From contig CANMSI010000005.1 in assembly GCA_947500575.1 (NCBI GenBank), forward strand, positions 180,616-244,615: 64,000 bases of DNA, in the 5' to 3' direction. Below are positions 17,641 to 25,808 of the stretch, piece by piece. Within the stretch, counting starts at the first letter, position 1, and every line of letters starts with the position of its first letter. The DNA is from an uncultured Flavobacteriaceae bacterium (GTDB taxonomy: Bacteria > Bacteroidota > Bacteroidia > Flavobacteriales > Flavobacteriaceae). Under the pieces are notes generated by a model. It had not been told where the DNA came from. It saw only the letters and a list, made by a program, of their open reading frames with translations, and did no database searches. Both the position numbers and the translations under genes were made by a program.

Positions 17641-19221
17641 TTAAGCTCTATATTTTCCTGATAAATCTTTGGCAACTGTTGTTAAAGTGTCAATTACTTC
17701 ATCTGTAAGTTTCCCAGATTTTAATGTGTCCAAAGTGTCTCTATGCTTTGCATTTAAGAACTCAATGAAATCAGTTTCAAATTCTTTTACCTTCTCAACA
17801 GGAACATCTCTCAATAGGTTCTTAGAACCAGCATAGATAATTGCTACTTGATCTTCTACTGTAAAAGGATCGTTTTGTGCTTGTTTTAAGATTTCAACGT
17901 TACGACGTCCCTTTTCAATTACATTTAAAGTAGCTGCGTCCAAATCAGAACCAAATTTTGCAAAGGCTTCCAATTCACGGAATTGTGCTTGATCTAGTTT
18001 TAAGGTACCTGCCACTTTTTTCATAGACTTAATCTGAGCATTACCCCCAACACGCGATACAGAAATACCTACGTTAATTGCTGGTCGTACCCCTTGATTA
18101 AATAAATCTTGTTCTAAGAAAATTTGTCCATCCGTAATGGAAATTACATTGGTTGGAATATATGCTGAAACGTCACCAGCTTGTGTCTCAATAATTGGCA
18201 ATGCTGTTAAAGAACCTCCTCCTTTAACCATTGGTTTCAATGCATCAGGAAGGTCGTTCATGTCTTTCGCAAGACCATCATCGTTGATCACTTTTGCAGA
18301 ACGTTCTAATAAACGAGAGTGTAAGTAGAAAACATCGCCAGGGTATGCTTCACGTCCTGGAGGTCTTCTTAATAAAAGAGATACTTCACGGTAGGCAACT
18401 GCCTGTTTTGATAAATCGTCATAAATGATCAAAGCTGGTCTACCCGTATCACGGAAGTATTCTCCAATAGCGGCTCCGGCCATAGGAGCATATACCTGCA
18501 TTGGGGCAGGGTCAGATGCATTTGCAGCAACAATAGTTGTATAAGCTAAAGCGCCTCTGTCTTCTAAGGTCTGAGCAATCCCTGCAACAGTAGAAGCTTT
18601 TTGGCCAATTGCGACATAAATACAATATACAGGTTCCCCTGCATCGTAAAATTCTTTTTGATTTAAGATGGTATCAATACAAACAGTAGTCTTACCTGTT
18701 TGACGGTCACCAATAACAAGTTCTCTTTGCCCTCTACCTACAGGAATCATCGCATCAATTGCCTTAATACCCGTTTGTAATGGCTCTGTAACTGGCTCAC
18801 GAAAGATTACTCCTGGTGCTTTTCGCTCCAATGGCATTTCGTACGTATCTCCTGAAATAGGACCTTTACCATCAATTGGCAACCCTAAAGTGTTAACCAC
18901 ACGACCCACAATCCCTTCTCCTACGTTGATAGAAGCAATTGTTTGTGTTCTTTTCACTACAGATCCTTCTTTCACATCTCGGGATGGACTCAATAATACA
19001 ACACCAACATTATCTTCTTCCAAGTTCAGAACGATCCCTTTAAGACCTCCTTCGAACTCTACCAGTTCGCCATATTCTGCATTTGATAGTCCGTATACAC
19101 GTGCAATACCATCACCTACTTGCAATACCGTTCCTACTTCATCCAGAGAAGCTGTAGCTTCAAATTCTGATAATTGTTTCTTTAAAATTGCTGATACCTC
19201 AGCGGCTTTTACTCCTGCCAT
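17641..19221 (-). CDS. atpA: ATP synthase F1 alpha subunit
   Basis: 526 residues from the ATG whose complement ends at 19221 ([13 protein letters not shown]...). The frame is open 9 codons further upstream, but those residues do not match the family. It carries the Walker A motif GDRQTGKT near residue 170, the [20 protein letters not shown] region and the arginine-finger region ([11 protein letters not shown]). Non-catalytic nucleotide-binding subunit of F1. It is 60 bases downstream of atpH. The catalytic beta (atpD) and epsilon (atpC) genes are not in the window, consistent with the split atp loci of Flavobacteriia. Confidence 0.97.
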   Translation of the reverse strand: MAGVKAAEVSAILKKQLSEFEATASLDEVGTVLQVGDGIARVYGLSNAEYGELVEFEGGLKGIVLNLEEDNVGVVLLSPSRDVKEGSVVKRTQTIASINVGEGIVGRVVNTLGLPIDGKGPISGDTYEMPLERKAPGVIFREPVTEPLQTGIKAIDAMIPVGRGQRELVIGDRQTGKTTVCIDTILNQKEFYDAGEPVYCIYVAIGQKASTVAGIAQTLEDRGALAYTTIVAANASDPAPMQVYAPMAGAAIGEYFRDTGRPALIIYDDLSKQAVAYREVSLLLRRPPGREAYPGDVFYLHSRLLERSAKVINDDGLAKDMNDLPDALKPMVKGGGSLTALPIIETQAGDVSAYIPTNVISITDGQIFLEQDLFNQGVRPAINVGISVSRVGGNAQIKSMKKVAGTLKLDQAQFRELEAFAKFGSDLDAATLNVIEKGRRNVEILKQAQNDPFTVEDQVAIIYAGSKNLLRDVPVEKVKEFETDFIEFLNAKHRDTLDTLKSGKLTDEVIDTLTTVAKDLSGKYRA

Positions 19222-19281
19222 ATGTTCTAGATATAAGACGTAAGACATAAGACGCAGAACGTCTCATCCCTAAATATTTAT

Positions 19282-19821
19282 TTATAGACTATTTGTAAAC
19301 TCTCTTTTTAAACTGCTCAATTTATTTGCGATACTGGCATCATATTGTAAATCTCCCACTCGCAAAACAAAACCACCTATGATGCTTTCGTCAATTTTAT
19401 TTTCAATCGATACTTTGCTTCCCGTTAGTTCAGCCACTTTGGCCAAAACCTTCTTTTCCAATTCTGCAGTTAAAGGCACCGCTGTAGTTACAAAAGCAAT
19501 ATCTTTTCCTTTCAACTTTTCGTTGAGGATAAGGTATTTGGAAGCAACTTCATTTAACATAGCAACTCGCTTGTTAGAAACCAACATGGAGATGGTCCCT
19601 TCCGTAATATCATGGCTGCCTGCAAAAACAGCTAACAAGGCTTCTTTTTTCGCCGCTCCTTTAATTACCGGGCTAGCCAACATTTCTCGGAGTTCTTTAC
19701 TCTCAGAAACGGTTCCCACGATAGTGCGCATATCCTTCTCCAAGGCATCCGTAGCCTTATTCTCAACAGCAAGGTCAAGAATAGCTTTTGCATAACGTAG
19801 GGCTGCTCTAGAATCGCTCAT
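19282..19821 (-). CDS. atpH: ATP synthase F1 delta subunit
   Basis: 179 residues. Peripheral-stalk subunit joining F1 to the b subunit (OSCP type). The N-terminal helical domain RAALRYAKAILDLAVENKAT and the C-terminal GGFVLRVGDLQYDASIANKLSSL motif are diagnostic. It starts 6 bases after the atpF stop and is followed by atpA. Confidence 0.94.
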   Translation of the reverse strand: MSDSRAALRYAKAILDLAVENKATDALEKDMRTIVGTVSESKELREMLASPVIKGAAKKEALLAVFAGSHDITEGTISMLVSNKRVAMLNEVASKYLILNEKLKGKDIAFVTTAVPLTAELEKKVLAKVAELTGSKVSIENKIDESIIGGFVLRVGDLQYDASIANKLSSLKREFTNSL

Positions 19822-19827
19822 GGGCTC

Positions 19828-20328
19828 TTAGTTCAATTTAATATCTCCTAATAAATCATCAACCAATTTTAATTGCTTGCTTTTATCAGAAAGTTGTTCT
19901 TTAATTATTTTTTCAGCAATATCTACTGAAAGATTTGCCACTTGGCTTTTAATATCGGCAACAGCAGCCTTCTTTTCACTTTCAATAGCGGCTTGCGCCT
20001 GCTTTATCATTTTATCTCCTTCAAGCTTTGCTTGCTCTTTAGAATCTGCAATCAATTTGTCTTTGATTTCGCGAGCTTCTTTCAACATTGCTTCACGTTC
20101 TGCTCTTGCTTCTTTTAGCAATTTCTCACTATCTGCAGTAACATTTTGCATTTCTTTCTTAGCATCCTCTGCGGCTGCTAAAGCATTCTTAATGCCTTCT
20201 TCTCTGTCATTTACAGCACCTAAAATTGGCTTCCATGCAAACTTCCATAGTAGAAGCACTAAGGCAATAAATAATAAAGACTGCCAAAAAAACAATCCTA
20301 GTGAAAAATCTTCTAATAACTGCTCCAT
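19828..20328 (-). CDS. atpF: ATP synthase F0 b subunit
   Basis: 166 residues. One N-terminal membrane span (FFWQSLLFIALVLLLWKFAW, about 13-32) is followed by WKPILGAVNDREEGIKNAL and a long Lys/Glu/Ala coiled coil to the C-terminus, the usual peripheral-stalk architecture. It is separated from atpE by 78 bases that hold a strong hairpin, unlike the short gaps around atpH. Confidence 0.95.
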   Translation of the reverse strand: MEQLLEDFSLGLFFWQSLLFIALVLLLWKFAWKPILGAVNDREEGIKNALAAAEDAKKEMQNVTADSEKLLKEARAEREAMLKEAREIKDKLIADSKEQAKLEGDKMIKQAQAAIESEKKAAVADIKSQVANLSVDIAEKIIKEQLSDKSKQLKLVDDLLGDIKLN

Positions 20329-20363
20329 ATCTTTGTGCTATTAAGCGTTTAATTTTAATTGAT

Positions 20364-20400
20364 AACAAACGGTTGCAACCAACCGTTACAACCGTTTGTT
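20364..20400 (-). promoter_or_regulatory. Intercistronic stem-loop between atpE and atpF
   Basis: Perfect 12-base inverted repeat: AACAAACGGTTG (20364-20375) and CAACCGTTTGTT (20389-20400), with a 13-base loop. It lies just after the atpE stop and before atpF. There is no T run, so it looks like an mRNA-stabilising or processing hairpin rather than a terminator. It could help set the high c-subunit dose needed for the c-ring. Confidence 0.6.
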
Positions 20401-20406
20401 GTAATC

Positions 20407-20607
20407 TTAGGCTTCTGCAGTTGCAAACAACGCAGCAAAACCAATACCTTCAATAAGCGCTGCTGCAATAAGCATTGCTGTTTGAATTTTTCCGTAAGCT
20501 TCAGGCTGACGCGCAATCGCTTCCATAGCTTGGCCACCGATTTTACCGATACCTACTCCTACTCCGATTACAATTAATCCTGCACCTACAATTCTTGGAA
20601 TTGTCAT
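20407..20607 (-). CDS. atpE: ATP synthase F0 c subunit
   Basis: 66 residues, two membrane helices joined by the polar loop ARQPE (about 32-36). The ion-binding carboxylate is Glu53 in LIEGIGF. The absence of the Gln and Ser/Thr ligands of Na+-type c subunits suggests proton coupling. Forms the membrane rotor ring. Next to atpB, 32 bases apart. Confidence 0.96.
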   Translation of the reverse strand: MTIPRIVGAGLIVIGVGVGIGKIGGQAMEAIARQPEAYGKIQTAMLIAAALIEGIGFAALFATAEA

Positions 20608-20639
20608 AACATATATATATTAAAAATTAAACATTCAAT

Positions 20640-21752
20640 TTAATGGGCTTCCGCATGCTCATGTTCTTCGGAAGCAAATCCGAAGTACAATGCTGATAAC
20701 ATTGTAAAAATATAAGCTTGTAAAAGCGCTACTAGTATTTCTATCAATGAAATGGCAAAAGCCAATCCAAATGATAATGGACTACCCACCCAACTTTTAA
20801 AAATAAACATCAATCCAATTAAGCTCATTACCACAATATGACCTGCCTGCATATTTGCATACAAACGAATTAAAAGCGAAAATGGCTTTATGAAGATTCC
20901 TAAAATCTCGATAGGAATTAATATAATGTACAATAGTATTTTACCATACCAAGGCATTGAGTCTCCCAAAGGATCAAACAAGTGCTTCCAATAATCTTTG
21001 GTACCTGTTAAGTTTGTTAATAAGAAAGTAATGATTGCCAAGGCGGCAGTAACTGCAATATTCCCAGTAACGTTTACGCCCAATGGTGTTAAACCAAACA
21101 TGTTTAAAAACCATATAAAGAAAAATACCGTCAATAAAAATGGCATGTATTTTTTATACCTTTTTTCTCCAATATTAGAAATAGCAATATCATCTCTTAT
21201 GTACAAAACAATTGGCTCAAAAAATCGACCTACCCCTTTTGGAATACTTCCATTTTTGGCATACGACCTTGCTAGTCCTCTAAACAAAAAGAACATTAAA
21301 AGACAGGTAAAGAAAATCATTACCACTCCCTTTGTAATAGAAAAATCTAGAGGTTTCTCATTAGTGGCATGGTGCTTCTCATCATAATTGATGGTTCCCG
21401 CTGCATCTGTCTTGTATATTTTACTATGATATAACTTATAATACGATCCATCTACCTCTGCAACTGTCTCTCCGTGATGGAACTTGGAAGATGAAAAAAC
21501 CTTTAATCCGTTATCGATTAAAATTACAGGAAGTGGAAAGCCTACATGGTGGGTTGTACCGTCTTCACTATCATAAGAAAACAAAGAAAAATCATGAGAA
21601 TCCTTAAGGTGATGCTGAATATATTCCTGAATATGTGTTTTCAGGTCTTTGTCTTCACCCTCACTACTGTCTTCCTTAACACTTGCAAAAGTAGAAGCGC
21701 TGAAAAAAAGCGCAACAACAAATAGGAATTTTATCAAAAATGTTTTTCGCAT
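20640..21752 (-). CDS. atpB: ATP synthase F0 a subunit with exported N-terminal extension
   Basis: 370 residues from the ATG ending at 21752 (MRKTFLIKFLFVVALFF...). The open frame continues 23 codons upstream into non-conserved sequence. A signal-peptide-like segment (1-20) precedes about 120 residues of soluble, His/Asp/Lys-rich sequence, and then the normal a-subunit membrane domain begins near residue 145 (SITKGVVMIFFTCLLMFF). The essential Arg lies in PFSLLIRLYANMQAGH, facing the c-ring Glu. The extra exported domain makes it about 100 residues longer than E. coli AtpB, as in other Bacteroidota. Confidence 0.94.
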   Translation of the reverse strand: MRKTFLIKFLFVVALFFSASTFASVKEDSSEGEDKDLKTHIQEYIQHHLKDSHDFSLFSYDSEDGTTHHVGFPLPVILIDNGLKVFSSSKFHHGETVAEVDGSYYKLYHSKIYKTDAAGTINYDEKHHATNEKPLDFSITKGVVMIFFTCLLMFFLFRGLARSYAKNGSIPKGVGRFFEPIVLYIRDDIAISNIGEKRYKKYMPFLLTVFFFIWFLNMFGLTPLGVNVTGNIAVTAALAIITFLLTNLTGTKDYWKHLFDPLGDSMPWYGKILLYIILIPIEILGIFIKPFSLLIRLYANMQAGHIVVMSLIGLMFIFKSWVGSPLSFGLAFAISLIEILVALLQAYIFTMLSALYFGFASEEHEHAEAH

Positions 21753-21867
21753 ACCATTCAAAATATCGGTCTCTAAAAATCGGTGCAAATGTACGCTATT
21801 CTTACAGAAAGAAAAAAGCATTTACACTTTTATTTTTATGCAAAAAGCACAGGCGGCAAACGGGCGT

Positions 21868-22254
21868 TTAATCGATCTCTTTTAACAGTTTAACGAGGGC
21901 TAGCGTCTCTGTGATTAAACAGGCAAAATAGGGAATAAAAAAAGTAAAAAATTCTAGTTTGGAAAGACTTCCATCTTGAGAAAACAAAGGGTCGAAAATT
22001 AAGAAGTAAACCGCAAATTTTAAAGTGCTCCCGAAAAGAAAGAGAAACCCTAAGTTCTTGCTTTGATGCTCTGCCATACGAAGTAGTGCATAGTAAATAA
22101 CAACTGCAAGTATAAAATTTACAGCATATCCCAATACCAACTGATCTATAGGCATATCAAAAGAGCGAGCGTATAAAAAACCCACATGGAGCACCGCCAA
22201 TAAGACCAATACTCCGAGTAACTGGGTTGCAAATACAATTAACTTTTTATTCAA
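21868..22254 (-). CDS. DUF6168 membrane protein in the atp operon
   Basis: 128 residues, four hydrophobic segments (about 8-28, 42-60, 69-88, 98-122). It matches the small membrane family annotated in Flavobacteriia as DUF6168. It occupies the place where other bacteria have atpI, between the AtpZ-like gene (2-base gap) and atpB, which suggests an assembly role for the c-ring or F0. That is inference from position only. Confidence 0.7.
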   Translation of the reverse strand: MNKKLIVFATQLLGVLVLLAVLHVGFLYARSFDMPIDQLVLGYAVNFILAVVIYYALLRMAEHQSKNLGFLFLFGSTLKFAVYFLIFDPLFSQDGSLSKLEFFTFFIPYFACLITETLALVKLLKEID

Positions 22255-22256
22255 AA

Positions 22257-22472
22257 TCAGGGATTTAATTTCTTAGTTTGTTTTACTACCAGATACATTG
22301 CTATGGCCACTGCCAAAAGTGTCAGAATAATGGTGTACGTATTTTTTTCGCTTCCATAAGTAGCATCTAACCAGTTCCCGGCCTTTGCTCCTAAATAAAT
22401 AATAACGCCCATCTGAACTGCAATCCCGGTAAGGCTTAACCAGTACTTTGTTTGATTTTTAGGTTTGGACAT
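22257..22472 (-). CDS. AtpZ/AtpI-family protein
   Basis: 71 residues from the ATG ending at 22472 (MSKPKNQTKYWL...); the frame is open 5 codons further. Two membrane helices (about 12-32 and 45-63) with GIAVQMGVIIYLGAKAGNWLD, the glycine-containing first-helix pattern of AtpZ/AtpI proteins that assist F0 assembly or Mg2+ supply. First gene of the atp operon, behind a promoter at 22498-22532. Confidence 0.82.
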   Translation of the reverse strand: MSKPKNQTKYWLSLTGIAVQMGVIIYLGAKAGNWLDATYGSEKNTYTIILTLLAVAIAMYLVVKQTKKLNP

Positions 22473-22497
22473 AATTTGTGTTAGCAATACGATTTTG

Positions 22498-22532
22498 CAA
22501 AATTACCTAAAATAAAAATTGCCGCACCCAAA
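22498..22532 (-). promoter_or_regulatory. Promoter of the ATP synthase operon
   Basis: On the minus strand, TAATTTTG (complement of 22498-22505) is an exact -7 box and TTTG (complement of 22529-22532) lies 23 bases upstream. The -7 box ends 26 bases before the AtpZ start. The -33 element lies in the loop of the preceding terminator. Confidence 0.55.
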
Positions 22533-22544
22533 AGTACGGCAATT
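22517..22544 (-). terminator. Terminator of the sprE-bactofilin operon
   Basis: Arms AATTGCCG (22517-22524) and CGGCAATT (22537-22544), 12-base loop. On the minus strand the second arm is followed by a T-rich run (TTTTTATTTT). It lies about 95 bases after the bactofilin stop. Confidence 0.75.
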
Positions 22545-22638
22545 GCCTAATATTCTTTTCCATTTTAAGCTAGGGCGCTAACTATTAACCACTTTAAAAA
22601 ATAGCTTAGGGAATTCCCTTGCCATTTCTGAGTAGTTT

Positions 22639-23094
22639 TTAGGAAGCTTTTGCTGGGCCATTTGCACCCGCACTTAGCGGTTGTTTAAAACTACTTGTAG
22701 AAGAAGTGTTACTGCTAAGAGATCCTGAGCCACCTTTTCCTTTCATAGTACATGATGCGTTAAAAGTAGCGCCTGGCTCTACCGCTAACTTAGAAACAGC
22801 AACAGTACCTTCTATTACGGCTGAGGTTTTTAAAGAGAGTAAATCAGAAACCAATAATTCTCCATTAAAGTTTCCTTCAATATCTGCATTTACACATTCT
22901 ACTTTTCCATGAATATATCCATCTTTTCCGATAACTACCTTTCCTGAGGTTTTTAAATTACCATCTAATTTACCGTCAATTCTAAAATCTGCTTCGGAAA
23001 TAATATCTCCTTTAATTTTAGTGTTCTTTTCAATTCTGTTGGGTTGTCCGCCTACTTCTGTCATAACTCGTGGTTTTTTGTTGTCTGAAAACAT
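22639..23094 (-). CDS. Bactofilin (polymer-forming cytoskeletal protein)
   Basis: 151 residues. The central part (about 20-115) carries the repeating short-strand pattern of the bactofilin beta-helix: KIKGDIISEADFRIDGKLDG, GKVVIGKDGYIHGKVEC, ADIEGNFNGELLVSDLLSL, AVIEGTVAVSKLAVEPGATF. Flexible N- and C-termini, the latter Ser/Gly-rich. Bactofilins form filaments attached to the inner membrane and affect shape or localised wall growth. The gene starts 4 bases after the sprE stop, so it shares a transcript with sprE. Confidence 0.93.
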   Translation of the reverse strand: MFSDNKKPRVMTEVGGQPNRIEKNTKIKGDIISEADFRIDGKLDGNLKTSGKVVIGKDGYIHGKVECVNADIEGNFNGELLVSDLLSLKTSAVIEGTVAVSKLAVEPGATFNASCTMKGKGGSGSLSSNTSSTSSFKQPLSAGANGPAKAS

Positions 23095-23098
23095 TGTT

Positions 23099-25654
23099 CT
23101 AAGGTTTTGGGGTTAATAGTTGCTTTTTATAGGTACCTAGGTTTTTGTGAACTTGTATTACCTTATAATTAGAAGATAAAATTACAAAATTCTCATTATC
23201 AACCTTGTAATCCTTGTTAATTTTTAGTAGTTCTGCGAAACCTAATGCAAAGTCTTTGGATTTAAATCCGTGCACCACTACAAACTGATCTTCTAAATTA
23301 TAAATATCCTTGGATACGATATTCTTATATTTTAAATCTGCAATGGCTTTTTCTAAGCGTTCCAAAACCTTTACTGCATCTTTATTATCTCTTATTTTGA
23401 ATGGAAAAACTACTTTCCAATTACCCGCCCCGGAAGATCCTACCTCCGAAGAAAATTCTTTTGGTTCCAATTTAGGTAATTGCTCAGCCACCATTAATTG
23501 TGCTTTTTTTCCTTCTGGATTATTCGGATAATTTAAAGCTACATAATTGAGGGCCTCTTTAAAATCATTGAATCCTTGAAGTCTTCCAATAGCATTTGCC
23601 TTTAGCATTTCGAACTTTGGAACAATAGGGTCTCCTGTAAATCTATTAATATTTTCTTCAGTCCCTGTAATTACCTGCAAAAACTTCTGCTCTCTATACA
23701 ATTTATACAATTGTGCATAGCGTGCATCAGGACTATCCGAATTGTCTTCCAATACTGCCTGTGGGTTCAATAAAATTTCAGCATAACGAGAGTCCGAGTG
23801 GTTTGCAATAATATTAGCTTTCATATCTGCCGCTAAGGGACTTTCCATTTCCTCATAAATCTTATACAGATTATACTTCGATGGCAATATTAAACGCTCT
23901 TCCGGATTTGATTTTAAAACCGTCTCCAGTTTACCCGCTGCCAAAAAGTTTTCTTTAAACTTTTCCTTATAGATAAGACCTAGTTGGTAATTAGAAAAAT
24001 TAAGCTCTGTTTGTAGACTGTCTATTACTTTAGGATCTGTTGGAATCTGATCCATATAAAACGCCAGGTCATATTTCTGTTCATCTGTTACACCTTCCGG
24101 ATCAGCATCCGTTGCCGCAATAAGTTCCCCATTAGCGTCTTGTGGTACAGATCTTGTCTTATTAGACCAACGCCAATCATCTTCTAATTGCCGATCTCCC
24201 CATTTCTTTGTAAAATCTGTTTTTCCATATCCCAAACTGGTAATATTATAGAAATAGAATTTCCCTTTATTTTCTTTCCCGCCTTTCGTTTCTCCAAAAG
24301 CAACAATCCCTGCATTTGCTATTTCCTCTTCTTTTTTAGCTGCTGCTTCATCAATCCGTTTTAGCTCTGCGATATACGCTTCAAAGTATACCGTTTGTTC
24401 TTCTTCAGGCATATTATATAGTGTAATAACACTATCTGCATATTGCACAATATCTTCATACGCTATTACATCTTCTAGGTTGTCTAGTTTCTTTTTGATA
24501 GCCCTATGCTTCTTTGTGTTTTCGGTAAGATTTGTTAAGGTGCTATCGTAATATGCACCTGCTACTTTATAACTATTCTGATCAAAGTTATAGGTCGCCA
24601 AATTCTCATAGTTAAGCGCATTTAAATGAGGTTCGTTCTGTGTGGCTCGTAGGGATTTATTAAAATACGCCAGCGCTAAACTATCGGAACCACCTGTTAA
24701 ATGATATTCAGCTAATTGTCTATATATTTTATCTAAGAAAGGCCTGTTTTCCCGGTTCTCTTCTAAATCTGTAAGATATTCTAAAAGGCTTTCTTTATTC
24801 TCTTCTGTAATTTCTGTATTTCGTATTTTCTGAAGGTGCGCATTGATCATATAAACTCTTGGCGACTTTCTATTAAGTGCTATAATCTTATCAAAAGCAT
24901 AATTAGCACTGTCTTTGTGTCCTAGCTGATTATACAATTGACCAATGATAAAATAGTATCTTCCTTTTTCTGGGTTCTTCTTGGTATAGGCAGAAGCAAT
25001 TTTTAATTGCTGAATAGCGGTATCTGGAGCCTTAAGATTAATGTACGCCTGTGCCATAATAGCCCTTGCATCTGCATACTCCTGATCTTTTAGTGTTTCA
25101 TATTTAAAAAGACGTCTTAGATTCTTAAGTGCCAACTCTTCATTTTCTAAACGAATATTAACTTTTTCTCTCCAAATAGTAGCTTCGTTTAATTTGTCGC
25201 TTTGCGCATACTTGCGCAATACATAATTAAATGCCTCTAAAGCTGGGATGTATCGTTGATCAAAATAACGCGCTTTGCCCAAAAGAAGAAAAGCTTCATC
25301 GGTCTGAGGATTGCGTTCTTCATCCTTGATATCCATACTGTGCTTTTGTATGGCTTTGGTGGCTTTTTCCTCTGCAATTATAAAATTGGGATTGTTATTT
25401 TCCGAATCGAGCTTTATCTCATCTTTTACCTCTAATCTTTCTACGGGTAGTAAAGCCCAATAGTTGTCTTTGTAATTTGCATTGAGTTCTGCTCTTCCTT
25501 CATCAAAAGCAATGTTGCCATTATACAAGACATTATATTTCGTATTTAGCGCATGCCAATTACGATTTATAAATGCATCTTTCTTGGTAGAACAGGCGTT
25601 AAAAAGGATTCCCGAAAGAACCGTTACTAAAATAAATAGATTGCGAAGCTTCAA
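23099..25654 (-). CDS. sprE: Type IX secretion / gliding motility lipoprotein SprE (PorW)
   Basis: 851 residues. Lipoprotein signal with Cys near residue 21 (ILFNACSTKKD). The conserved N-terminal block reads FINRNWHALNTKYNVLYNG, followed by TPR-like helical repeats over most of the length. This is the layout of SprE of Flavobacterium johnsoniae and PorW of Porphyromonas, outer-membrane-associated lipoproteins needed for type IX secretion. The start is TTG at 25654 (TTG AAG CTT CGC); no nearby ATG fits. In operon with bactofilin. It connects to the putative T9SS-exported adhesin at the right end of the window. Confidence 0.87.
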   Translation of the reverse strand: MKLRNLFILVTVLSGILFNACSTKKDAFINRNWHALNTKYNVLYNGNIAFDEGRAELNANYKDNYWALLPVERLEVKDEIKLDSENNNPNFIIAEEKATKAIQKHSMDIKDEERNPQTDEAFLLLGKARYFDQRYIPALEAFNYVLRKYAQSDKLNEATIWREKVNIRLENEELALKNLRRLFKYETLKDQEYADARAIMAQAYINLKAPDTAIQQLKIASAYTKKNPEKGRYYFIIGQLYNQLGHKDSANYAFDKIIALNRKSPRVYMINAHLQKIRNTEITEENKESLLEYLTDLEENRENRPFLDKIYRQLAEYHLTGGSDSLALAYFNKSLRATQNEPHLNALNYENLATYNFDQNSYKVAGAYYDSTLTNLTENTKKHRAIKKKLDNLEDVIAYEDIVQYADSVITLYNMPEEEQTVYFEAYIAELKRIDEAAAKKEEEIANAGIVAFGETKGGKENKGKFYFYNITSLGYGKTDFTKKWGDRQLEDDWRWSNKTRSVPQDANGELIAATDADPEGVTDEQKYDLAFYMDQIPTDPKVIDSLQTELNFSNYQLGLIYKEKFKENFLAAGKLETVLKSNPEERLILPSKYNLYKIYEEMESPLAADMKANIIANHSDSRYAEILLNPQAVLEDNSDSPDARYAQLYKLYREQKFLQVITGTEENINRFTGDPIVPKFEMLKANAIGRLQGFNDFKEALNYVALNYPNNPEGKKAQLMVAEQLPKLEPKEFSSEVGSSGAGNWKVVFPFKIRDNKDAVKVLERLEKAIADLKYKNIVSKDIYNLEDQFVVVHGFKSKDFALGFAELLKINKDYKVDNENFVILSSNYKVIQVHKNLGTYKKQLLTPKP

Positions 25655-25704
25655 AATTCGTTGTATTCGTACTTATTCTTAACTTAAAAACAACGGGTTT
25701 AGTA

Positions 25705-25719
25705 TACCGTTGGTCGGTA
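25705..25719. promoter_or_regulatory. TACCG-N5-CGGTA palindrome upstream of sprE
   Basis: Perfect 5-base arms TACCG/CGGTA around TTGGT, about 50 bases upstream of the sprE start. It resembles TetR-family operator half-sites (ACCGAC) and shares TACCGAC with the tetR site at 35724 on the opposite strand. No bound protein can be named. Confidence 0.35.
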
Positions 25720-25808
25720 AAATTAAGTTTATTTTTTGTTTGTTAGATAGAAGTAGTTTGAACTCTCAAATTAATTACGAAAATTTAGCTTCTTTATCTC
25801 TAGAAAAA

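Noticed and set aside
19379..20344. Long plus-strand frames opposite atpH and atpF
   Set aside because: Antisense shadows of Ala/Lys-rich coding sequence in confidently assigned ATP synthase genes.
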